From the NCBI GenBank assembly GCA_024233395.1, contig JACKPR010000006.1, positions 1 to 46,585 on the forward strand: 46,585 bases of DNA, in the 5' to 3' direction. Made by a program: the position numbers and the translations under genes. The DNA comes from Chlamydiales bacterium. GTDB lineage: Bacteria; Chlamydiota; Chlamydiia; Chlamydiales; Simkaniaceae. Shown here one piece after another: positions 24,999-32,207 of this stretch. The notes beneath the pieces are model-generated. The model was given only the letters and a program-made list of their open reading frames with translations. It was not told where the DNA came from and ran no database searches. Position 1 is the first letter of the stretch. Each line of letters starts with the position of its first letter.

Positions 24999-25823
24999 AT
25001 GCTTAGATTCATAGTCCTTTGTATAAAAAGTTGTTGGTACACTTTGGCCCATCTTTCCCCATCTTTCCGCTTTCCAAAAATCTCTCCTTGTCGCATTGAC
25101 AATGGTCTCGATTTAAGGAGAGGAAAATCAAGCAAAAAATTTTTATACAAAGGACTCGTTTTATTCTTTTGTTTAACAACTCCTTTGATGACCTTCTGCT
25201 CAAATGGTTCTGAGATAGATATAGATGTAGAAAATTACCTTGCTGCAAACGCCCCCACAAAAACCTCCAATAAGCAACTTATTGTCATTGATCCAGGGCA
25301 TGGAGGTTTCGATATTGGTGCAACGGTTAAATCGATTCAAGAAAAAGCATTGGCCCTTAAAACTGCAACCCTTGTTAAACAATATCTCCATCAAAAAGGG
25401 TACCGCGTAATTCTTACGCGGAGTCGAGATGTTTTTATTTCTCTTACGAAGCGGACCAATATTGCTAATGATACAAAGAGTAAAGTCTTTGTTAGTATTC
25501 ATTACAATGCATTTAAAAATCCCCAAGCAAAAGGAATTGAGATTTATTACTATAATCGAGGATCTAAGTGGAGACAAAATGCTTCAAAGAAGCTAGCACA
25601 GCTTGTTCTTGATGGAATGATTGCCTCAACTGGAGCAAAAAACCGTGGAGTCAAAACTGGGAACTTTCATGTGATCCGCGAGACAAATATGCCTGCGATT
25701 CTTATAGAGGGAGGATTTATCACCAACCCACAAGAGCATTCCCATCTTTCCGATCAAAAATATGTGGAAAAGATGGCTCAATCCATTGCTAATGCTATTG
25801 AAAAGTATTTACACACATCGTGA
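24999..25823 (+). CDS. amiA: N-acetylmuramoyl-L-alanine amidase AmiA (Amidase_3)
   Basis: 274 residues from ATG 24999, with zinc ligands of the Amidase_3 fold: H101 in DPGHGG, E115 in SIQEKAL, H168 in VSIHYNA and catalytic E237 in ILIEGGFITN. It cleaves the bond between MurNAc and the stem peptide, helping septum splitting. The true start is uncertain: the best signal peptide is KKFLYKGLVLFFCLTTPLM (residues 46-64), and AAGGAGAGG lies just before it without an in-frame start codon, while residues 1-45 look unlike a coding N-terminus and are bounded by a 17-bp inverted repeat (25013-25156). The stop codon comes from the terminal repeat of the element at 25808-25975, so the last residues (LHTS) are supplied by that insertion. 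Confidence 0.85.
   Translation: MLRFIVLCIKSCWYTLAHLSPSFRFPKISPCRIDNGLDLRRGKSSKKFLYKGLVLFFCLTTPLMTFCSNGSEIDIDVENYLAANAPTKTSNKQLIVIDPGHGGFDIGATVKSIQEKALALKTATLVKQYLHQKGYRVILTRSRDVFISLTKRTNIANDTKSKVFVSIHYNAFKNPQAKGIEIYYYNRGSKWRQNASKKLAQLVLDGMIASTGAKNRGVKTGNFHVIRETNMPAILIEGGFITNPQEHSHLSDQKYVEKMAQSIANAIEKYLHTS
25013..25156. repeat. 17-bp perfect inverted repeat across the amiA 5' end
   Basis: AGTCCTTTGTATAAAAA at 25013-25029 is the exact reverse complement of TTTTTATACAAAGGACT at 25140-25156. The 110 bases between the arms hold a pyrimidine-rich stretch and the Shine-Dalgarno-like AAGGAGAGG. It could be a hairpin controlling amiA or the trace of a small insertion. Confidence 0.7.
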
Positions 25824-25975
25824 TTTAAAAATTGATTTTTGTCTGCGTCGACGTGAGTCCTCAAAATTATTGTTCTCACTAGTGCCTTGCCTCTTGGCAA
25901 TGGTCACTCCCTCCGAACATAAATTTTAGGGTCTCCTTGACAAATTCCCAATTTTTGAAGCACGATGTGTATAAA
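25808..25975. mobile_element. 168-bp MITE-like element with terminal inverted repeats
   Basis: The ends are 27-bp terminal inverted repeats (25808-25834 and 25949-25975) matching at 24 positions, with the shared core ACACATCGTG. There is no coding capacity; the interior holds a small hairpin, TTGCC-TCTT-GGCAA. The left repeat contains the amiA stop codon. It fills the gap between the convergent amiA and immunity genes. A second, decayed copy lies at 941-1014. A target-site duplication is not evident. Confidence 0.65.
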
Positions 25976-25995
25976 AACCTGAATGTAGCAAATAA

Positions 25996-26379
25996 TTAAT
26001 CTTTTATTTCCTTATGGTAATCAAAAGCCTTTAAGACATTGCTTGCAACATTCATTATTTCTTTCCATTCAGGTTTTTTGATAAGTTCTTTAGTTGATTT
26101 TTCTGGAGAATATAGTCCAGTACTATTAGTAAAGATTCTTAACTTTTTTCGAAGAATCATTAATAACTCGTATTGATTTTCGGTAATTCCAAACTCTTTA
26201 TATTTTTCTAGTATTGGATCTCCGTCATCAAAAAAGTCACAGATTGTATCATCAATGTCATCGCATTCAGGTCCAAGAGCATTTACCCATACCCGCTCTT
26301 GATACTTTTGGTCAGAAATGCATGCAATATTTTCGATAAAACTTTGTAAGATTTGTTGCTTAATTTTAGTAGTTTTCAT
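25996..26379 (-). CDS. Immunity protein of the adjacent polymorphic toxin
   Basis: 127 residues, small, acidic and cytosolic. The segment YQERVWVNALGPECDDIDDT followed by CDFFDDGDPILEKYKEFGIT, then QYELLMILRKKL, matches a family I know as stand-alone genes next to polymorphic toxins (the ERVW...GPECDD...FFDDGDPIL pattern), with a C-terminal EW...VLKAF helix. It starts six bases after the toxin stop on the same strand, as immunity genes do, and is presumably co-translated. It should bind and block the toxin's C-terminal domain in the cytoplasm of the producer. The family name was not checked. It ends near the element at 25808-25975. Confidence 0.75.
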   Translation of the reverse strand: MKTTKIKQQILQSFIENIACISDQKYQERVWVNALGPECDDIDDTICDFFDDGDPILEKYKEFGITENQYELLMILRKKLRIFTNSTGLYSPEKSTKELIKKPEWKEIMNVASNVLKAFDYHKEIKD

Positions 26380-26385
26380 ATTTTG

Positions 26386-27930
26386 TTACTTCTTAAATTC
26401 CCTATACGTGAACTCTTCAATCGGAATATGAGCTTCTGTAGATTTGTTTGAAACAATATTCCCAGATTTATCAATTGATTTTCCATTTACTCTATGAACT
26501 ACGTAGGGTTTTTGTTGATTTGGATTTTTACTATGAACCTTTCCTGGCATGATCCTAATATAGGTTCCTTCATCATTTGGGTGGACATACTTTATTCCTC
26601 CAGGTTTATCTGAAAGCTTGACCCGATAATTCTCAGGAATCCCTTTTGGCCTAGAGAAAGTAGGTATATTTGTGCTTTGGATTAGTTCTCTAGCTTTTGA
26701 TTCCGGAAGATATTTTCCTTGGTAGGGTTCTAGTTTTGTTGCAGCATTCTTGAAAAGTTCAATAGATTGTTCGCGAGAAAGAGTGAGATGATGGAGAGTC
26801 TTTGAGGTGGGGTTTTTCCCTAAAATTCCAGGAGGAGGTAAGACGCCGGTGGTGAGTTTGTCTTTCACTTTTTTGGCTTCATCGGAATAGAGGGAAGCAG
26901 AATCTGTTTGGAGGGCTCTATCGATCGCTTCATGACCATGAGCAACGTGATCTTTAAAGGCTTCTGGAGTGGTTGTAATGGCAATCTTTTCTCCTAATTC
27001 TGGAGAGATGTTTGTAATGAAGGATTCAGCTGCGTTTTGGATTTCAACGATTGGTTCTATTTGTGTGTTGATGAAGTCATAGACATCATGGGCCCCTTGA
27101 GCAATCAGTTCTCTTCCTGTTTCTGAAGCTTTTTGCCAAAAGGTAGGTTCTTCAGATGGGGGAATATTTAGAGGCTTATCGGGAAGTTTTTGGTAGAGCT
27201 CTTCTTTTGTTTCATTGGCATGGCTGACGAGGATCGGAGTCACTTCTTCCTTAGGAAAGGTGGGCTGAGTTTTTGGTGGAGGTTTAGAGTCTTCTTTAGA
27301 GGTTTCATCGCTCAGAGTGTCATTAATCAGGGCTCCTCCAACAGCAGTTGCAGAGCTTCCACCGACGCCTCCAGTCAAGACAGCGACAGTAATAACTCCG
27401 ACAACGACTGCGCCAATGATCAAAGGCTTTTTATGTTTTTTACACCAATGACCAAAATGATGAGCCTTTCTTTTCATCCAACTTTTGCAGAGAAGGTAGT
27501 CGGGGTCTTGAAAAGCAAGTGCTGGAACAAGCTCAAAGTCAAAAGAGTCATTAAAAGTCCATTGAGGTTCTCCATAAAGATCTTCGAGAAGTTCATCGAT
27601 TTCTGATCGATAAAGCTTTTTAAGATCGTCATAAGAATCGGGGACACTTGCTTCCACCATATGTGTGACAAAATTAACAACTAGGTCAAACTCTTCTTCA
27701 GTTAGAGAGCTTAAAAAAGCTTCGTTGTCGGTAAGATCGATGAAAGCAAAGTAGCGATCAAGAGAGAGGTTTTCAGGTTGAAGCAAAACCCACGGGTTAA
27801 TGCGACCAAGGGGATCTCTAGGGATAGTATCTTCTATGGGAGAAGGAGGTTGAAAGGCTAGAGAAGGAATGGGGTTTAGAAGGAAAGTTATAAAGGAAAG
27901 AAAGACTAAGAAGTGTCTAAAAAATTTCAT
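26386..27930 (-). CDS. Secreted polymorphic toxin with C-terminal RNase-type toxin domain
   Basis: 514 residues. Signal peptide 1-25 (FLVFLSFITFLLNPIPSLA), an N-terminal helical region, a basic stretch with a membrane segment (about 165-190, HKKPLIIGAVVVGVITVAVL), a Pro/Glu-rich linker, a further helical part, and a C-terminal toxin module from about residue 430. This module holds GIPENYRVKLSDKP, then TYIRIMPGKVHSKNPNQQKP and VVHRVNGKSID, ending EAHIPIEEF. The IRIMPG...NPxxQxPYV...DxxGN...AHIPxxxF pattern is known from the C-termini of Rhs, LXG and CdiA toxins, probably nucleases. The immunity gene follows after six bases. No dedicated secretion gene is next to it. Confidence 0.75.
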   Translation of the reverse strand: MKFFRHFLVFLSFITFLLNPIPSLAFQPPSPIEDTIPRDPLGRINPWVLLQPENLSLDRYFAFIDLTDNEAFLSSLTEEEFDLVVNFVTHMVEASVPDSYDDLKKLYRSEIDELLEDLYGEPQWTFNDSFDFELVPALAFQDPDYLLCKSWMKRKAHHFGHWCKKHKKPLIIGAVVVGVITVAVLTGGVGGSSATAVGGALINDTLSDETSKEDSKPPPKTQPTFPKEEVTPILVSHANETKEELYQKLPDKPLNIPPSEEPTFWQKASETGRELIAQGAHDVYDFINTQIEPIVEIQNAAESFITNISPELGEKIAITTTPEAFKDHVAHGHEAIDRALQTDSASLYSDEAKKVKDKLTTGVLPPPGILGKNPTSKTLHHLTLSREQSIELFKNAATKLEPYQGKYLPESKARELIQSTNIPTFSRPKGIPENYRVKLSDKPGGIKYVHPNDEGTYIRIMPGKVHSKNPNQQKPYVVHRVNGKSIDKSGNIVSNKSTEAHIPIEEFTYREFKK

Positions 27931-28033
27931 GATGATGAAAGTAAAAGATGATTTGATTTTCAGGCAAGGAGATTATTTATGATGGGTAGAATCAGTGCGA
28001 ATAAATTTCAATTCATGTTAAAAATAAGAAAAG

Positions 28034-28107
28034 TGTCCCCGGCGCGATTTGAACACGCGGCCTGTTGCTTAGGAGGCAACCGCTCTATCCACCTGAGCTA
28101 CGAGGAC
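28034..28107 (-). tRNA. tRNA-Arg, anticodon CCU
   Basis: On the minus strand a full cloverleaf folds: acceptor GTCCTCG with CGGGGAC, D-arm GCTC...GAGC, anticodon stem GTTGC/GCAAC with loop CTCCTAA (anticodon CCT), T-arm GCGTG/CGCGC with loop TTCAAAT, discriminator A. CCA is not encoded. It sits between the toxin gene and gnd, at a junction of two conserved blocks, and tRNA genes are common integration points. Confidence 0.95.
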
Positions 28108-28166
28108 AAACAAAGCATCAATTATAACTTAAATCTGAGCTTTTGCTCAAGAACTCGGAGGTCATT

Positions 28167-29621
28167 TTGGCAGGAAATGCGGATATCGGACTTATCGGAC
28201 TAGCAGTCATGGGACAAAACTTAGTCCTTAACATGAATGACCATGGGTATAAAGTCGCTGTCTTTAATCGGACAACTTCAAAAGTCGATACCTTTTTAGA
28301 AGGACCTGCTAAAGGGACTGATGTCATAGGGACTCATTCTCTAAAAGAACTTGTTGGAGCTTTGAAACGTCCAAGAAAAGTGATGATGATGATTCGTGCA
28401 GGATCGTCTGTCGATGAAATGATTGAAGAACTGCTTCCGTTCCTTGAAAAAGGAGATATTATTATCGATGGAGGGAATAGTCATTTCCCCGATAGTGAAA
28501 GACGATTTAAAGATCTTAAAGAAAAAGGGATTCTTTTTATCGGAACAGGGATTTCTGGAGGAGAAGAAGGTGCAAGACATGGTCCTTCGATCATGCCTGG
28601 AGGTAATCCTGATGCTTGGCCTGAAGTCAAACCGATTTTCCAAGCGATTGCTGCAAAATCAGAAGATGGTGAACCTTGTTGCGATTGGGTAGGAGAAGGT
28701 GGTGCAGGGCACTATGTTAAAATGGTCCATAATGGAATTGAATATGGTGATATGCAAATCATCTGTGAAGCCTATGAACTCCTCTCAACAAAACTTGGAA
28801 TGAAAGGAGAAGAACTTTCCAAAACCTTTAATGAATGGAATCAGGGGGAACTCAATAGTTACTTAATTGAAATCACAAGCCAAATCTTTGCTTTCAAAGA
28901 TGAAGATGGAAAACCTCTTGTTGAAAATATCCTCGATGTTGCAGGTCAGAAAGGAACGGGGAAGTGGACAGGGATTAGCGCTCTCGATATGGGAATGCCT
29001 GTGACTTTGATTGGTGAAGCAGTTTTTGCACGGTGTCTTTCTGCTTTAAAAGACCAACGCGTTGAAGTGAGCAAACATTTTAAGGGACCAGATAAAGCTT
29101 TCAAAGGGGATAAGAAGCAAATGGTCAGCGATATTAAAGATGCTCTGTATGCTTCAAAGATCATTAGTTATGTGCAAGGGTTTATGTTAATGCGAGGTGC
29201 AGCAAGTGAGTTTAAATGGAATCTCAACTATGGCTCTATTGCGCTCATGTGGAGAGGTGGATGCATTATCAGGAGTCGCTTCTTAGGAGAAATTAAAAAA
29301 GCGTTTGATAAGGCCAAGGATCTTGAAAGTCTCCTTCTCGATGAGTTTTTCAAAGGGGAAATCATTAAAGCTGAAGAAGGTTGGCGTCGCGTTGTCTCTC
29401 ATGCTGCAGAATTCGGCGTTCCAGCTCCTTGCTTTAGTACGTCACTTTCCTTCTTTGATGGATACCGCTCAAGTCGCCTTCCTGCAAATCTCCTTCAGGC
29501 GCAAAGAGATTTCTTTGGAGCCCATACCTATGAGAGAGTCGACCAGCCTCGTGGGAAGTTTTTCCATACCAACTGGACTGGTACTGGAGGAGATGTTAGT
29601 TCCTCTACCTATAATGCATAA
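28167..29621 (+). CDS. gnd: 6-phosphogluconate dehydrogenase, decarboxylating
   Basis: 484 residues from TTG 28167, chosen because GGAGG lies five bases before it and the protein then starts LAGNADIGLIGLAVMG. It oxidises 6-phosphogluconate to ribulose 5-phosphate with NADP+ in the pentose phosphate pathway. Seen: NADP-binding GLIGLAVMGQNL, FNRT, the catalytic region GISGGEEGARHGPSIMPGG, the active-site KMVHNGIEYGDMQ, and the C-terminal SSRLPANLLQAQRDFFGAHTYER. Full length for the family. It opens the conserved gnd-lepA-npt-CT066 block (CT063 to CT066). It ends four bases from the convergent 29626-30147 gene. Confidence 0.95.
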   Translation: MAGNADIGLIGLAVMGQNLVLNMNDHGYKVAVFNRTTSKVDTFLEGPAKGTDVIGTHSLKELVGALKRPRKVMMMIRAGSSVDEMIEELLPFLEKGDIIIDGGNSHFPDSERRFKDLKEKGILFIGTGISGGEEGARHGPSIMPGGNPDAWPEVKPIFQAIAAKSEDGEPCCDWVGEGGAGHYVKMVHNGIEYGDMQIICEAYELLSTKLGMKGEELSKTFNEWNQGELNSYLIEITSQIFAFKDEDGKPLVENILDVAGQKGTGKWTGISALDMGMPVTLIGEAVFARCLSALKDQRVEVSKHFKGPDKAFKGDKKQMVSDIKDALYASKIISYVQGFMLMRGAASEFKWNLNYGSIALMWRGGCIIRSRFLGEIKKAFDKAKDLESLLLDEFFKGEIIKAEEGWRRVVSHAAEFGVPAPCFSTSLSFFDGYRSSRLPANLLQAQRDFFGAHTYERVDQPRGKFFHTNWTGTGGDVSSSTYNA

Positions 29622-29625
29622 GATG

Positions 29626-30147
29626 TCAAGAGCGAAGTGATCGATAGGTTAAGGTAAACTCAGGCTTTTGTTGTTCGATTTTTTGAAGGGCACGTTCAAA
29701 ATCTTCATGGTCATGAGAATGGGCATAGTTATCGACTTCAGAAAAGAGATCTTCATAGATCTCTTCCATAAGTTTTAATTTTTCTTCCTTAACTCCTGTA
29801 AGTCCCATAAGTTCCAGTTCTTCAAGTTCTTCCGCCATTTCATCGAGAGTTTTATTGAGGAGTTCAAGACCGCGATCATAGCAGATCTCATTGTAGTTTA
29901 AGACGAAAGAAGGTTGAAGCACTTCCATCATGCGACAAACAGAATTAAAGTCATCATGCTCATGACTTTTCGAATACCTTTCGACCATTTCTTCTAGCTG
30001 CTGATAAATCCGCTGCATTCGATTCATCATTTTTCGTTTATCCCCTTTAAGGGTGAGTTCTTCAACTTCAGCAAGTTCTGACTTCATCTGTTGAAGTTGT
30101 GTGTTTAGCATTTCCATAGCTTTTTCAAAACGAATATCATAGAGCAT
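29626..30147 (-). CDS. Coiled-coil protein with an internal duplication
   Basis: 173 residues from ATG 30147, preceded by GGGGGA; a longer in-frame start would add 17 unlikely residues. It consists of two similar halves. The first runs from YDIRFEKAMEMLNTQLQQM to EHDDFNSVCRMMEVLQPSFVLNY; the second runs from CYDRGLELLNKTLDEMAEEL to DHEDFERALQKIEQQKPEFTLTY. Each half has a long, Leu/Glu-rich helix followed by a conserved (Y/H)S-H-x-H-(D/E)DF and a Q-(K/P)-P-x-F-x-L-x-Y closing motif. Soluble, no signal peptide. Function unknown. It lies 62 bases after lepA on the same strand and likely shares its transcript. Confidence 0.75.
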   Translation of the reverse strand: MLYDIRFEKAMEMLNTQLQQMKSELAEVEELTLKGDKRKMMNRMQRIYQQLEEMVERYSKSHEHDDFNSVCRMMEVLQPSFVLNYNEICYDRGLELLNKTLDEMAEELEELELMGLTGVKEEKLKLMEEIYEDLFSEVDNYAHSHDHEDFERALQKIEQQKPEFTLTYRSLRS

Positions 30148-30209
30148 AAGATTAATCCCCCTATTCTTATTATATGAAGGAGGGGAATAATGATGCAAGA
30201 TCGGTACAA

Positions 30210-32021
30210 TTACTCCTCAGCGCGAAGAACTTCCATAAAGGCAGATTGTGGAATTGTCACTTTTCCAATCTCTTTCATCCGCTTTTTCCCTTTCTTTTGC
30301 TTTTCCCAGAGCTTCCGTTTTCTGGTAATGTCGCCTCCATAACATTTGGCAGTGACATTCTTTGAAAGGGCTGAGATGGTTTCTCGGGCAATAATTTTCC
30401 CACCGATTGCAGCTTGGATAGGGACCTTAAACTGTTGGCGAGGAATGACATCTTTGAGTTTTTTACAAATGGCTCGTCCCTTTGCTTCTGCTTTAGTCTT
30501 ATGGACAAGGCAAGAGAAAGCATCGACAACCTCTTCATTCACTTTAATCTCAAGCTTGATAATCGATCCAATGTCATACTTATCAAACTCATAATCAAAA
30601 GAGCCATAACCTTTGGTTACCGACTTGAGCTTGTCATTGAAGTCGGTAATGATTTCATTCATGGGGAAACGGAAGGTTAAAAGGAGACGATTAGATCCCA
30701 TTGATTCTGTTTTATCTAGGATTCCCCGTTTTTCAGTTCCCAGGGCCATGATCGGTCCTAAGAAGTCAGAGGGTGCCATGATATGAGAAACAACCCAGGG
30801 TTCTTCGATATATTCAATGGTTGCAGGATCGGGGTAATGGGCAGGATTATCGATGAGTTTTTCTTCTCCATTGGAAAGGGTTACTTTATAGATAACGCTA
30901 GGTGCTGTTGTAATAATATCGAGATCAAATTCTCTTTGGAGTCGTTCAAAGGTAATTTCCAAATGTAGAAGTCCAAGAAAGCCGCAGCGAAAGCCAAATC
31001 CAAGAGCTAAACTACTCTCTTGTTCGACATGAAGAGCGGAGTCGTTGAGTTGGAGTTTTACGAGAGCATCCCGAACGTTTTCAAACTCTGAGGAATCGAT
31101 GGGATAGATTCCGGCGTAAACAACGGGTTTAATCAATTTAAAACCGGGAAGAGGTTTTGTTGCTCCACCTCGGAAAGTGGTAATGGTATCCCCAATTTTC
31201 ACATCGGAAGTCTTTTTAATATTGGCAACGACATAACCTACTTCTCCAGGGCGGAGAATGTCGGTTGCTTTTTCATTGGGAGAAAAGATTCCCACTTCAA
31301 GAACTTCAAAGCTCTTATCCGTGGCCATCATTTTGATTTGAGTTCCTTTTTTGATTTCCCCACTTTTGACACGTATGTAGATCATGACGCCACGATAGGG
31401 GTCGTAATGAGAGTCAAAAACTAGAGCGCGTAAAAGATCATCTTCTGGAGGTTTAGGCGGAGGAGTATCTTCAATAATTCGCTCTAAAATATCTCCAATT
31501 CCTTGCCCCGTTTTTGCTGAGCACATCACAGCATTTTGGGCTTCAAGGCCGATAATCTCTTCGATTTGAGTTTTAACCTCATCAGGATTTGCTGCTGGTA
31601 GGTCAATCTTGTTCAAGATAGGGACGATTTCTAAATCCCGATCTATCGCCAAGTGAACATTGGCGAGTGTTTGAGCTTGAACACCTTGAGCTGCATCAAC
31701 GATAAGAAGAGCACCTTCGCATGCAGAAAGAGAACGAGAAACTTCATAGGAGAAATCAACATGTCCAGGGGTATCGATAAAATTAAACTGGTAAGTATGG
31801 CCATCTTTTGCATCATAATACATCGTGACAGGATGGGCTTTAATGGTAATTCCCCGTTCCCGCTCCAATTCCATATCATCGAGAAGTTGCTCCTGCATTT
31901 CCCTCTCAGGAACTGTTCCTGTTATCTGAAGGAGTCGATCAGAAATGGTGGATTTTCCATGATCGATATGGGCAATAATGGAAAAGTTACGGATATATTT
32001 AGGGTTATAATTAAATGCCAT
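30210..32021 (-). CDS. lepA: Elongation factor 4 (LepA) GTPase
   Basis: 603 residues, normal length. GTPase motifs: G1 AHIDHGKST, G2 RERGITIKAH, G3 DTPGHVDF, G4 NKIDLP. LepA-specific features are the domain order of an EF-G relative lacking domain IV and a C-terminal domain ending in RKRKLWEKQKKGKKRMKEIG, the basic tail that contacts the ribosome. The N-terminal FNYNPKYIRNFSIIAHIDHG is conserved. It acts on the ribosome during elongation or assembly. ATG 32021 lacks a strong Shine-Dalgarno (CAGGTAAAC). It follows npt on the same strand, as CT064 and CT065 do, but the terminator at 32158-32185 separates the two, so it has its own promoter or depends on readthrough. Confidence 0.97.
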   Translation of the reverse strand: MAFNYNPKYIRNFSIIAHIDHGKSTISDRLLQITGTVPEREMQEQLLDDMELERERGITIKAHPVTMYYDAKDGHTYQFNFIDTPGHVDFSYEVSRSLSACEGALLIVDAAQGVQAQTLANVHLAIDRDLEIVPILNKIDLPAANPDEVKTQIEEIIGLEAQNAVMCSAKTGQGIGDILERIIEDTPPPKPPEDDLLRALVFDSHYDPYRGVMIYIRVKSGEIKKGTQIKMMATDKSFEVLEVGIFSPNEKATDILRPGEVGYVVANIKKTSDVKIGDTITTFRGGATKPLPGFKLIKPVVYAGIYPIDSSEFENVRDALVKLQLNDSALHVEQESSLALGFGFRCGFLGLLHLEITFERLQREFDLDIITTAPSVIYKVTLSNGEEKLIDNPAHYPDPATIEYIEEPWVVSHIMAPSDFLGPIMALGTEKRGILDKTESMGSNRLLLTFRFPMNEIITDFNDKLKSVTKGYGSFDYEFDKYDIGSIIKLEIKVNEEVVDAFSCLVHKTKAEAKGRAICKKLKDVIPRQQFKVPIQAAIGGKIIARETISALSKNVTAKCYGGDITRKRKLWEKQKKGKKRMKEIGKVTIPQSAFMEVLRAEE

Positions 32022-32157
32022 GTCTAAAGTTTACCTGATTTTCCGATAAATTATCATCGAAAATTAGCTTTTGAGCTGGAAATGAGCTTTTCATTCGTTT
32101 GAAGAATAAAAAAGTATGTGTTCCAGGGGATTAAATCTCATGAACACGTACTAATAA

Positions 32158-32185
32158 AAAAGCCTCTCTTTTCAGAGAGGCTTTT
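32158..32185 (-). terminator. Terminator after the nucleotide transporter gene
   Basis: AAAAGCCTCTC (32158-32168) and GAGAGGCTTTT (32175-32185) form a perfect 11-bp stem with a six-base loop and T/A-rich flanks on both sides, so it can work in either direction. Confidence 0.9.
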
Positions 32186-32207
32186 CGAAAAGATATAAAG
32201 TCTTTCC

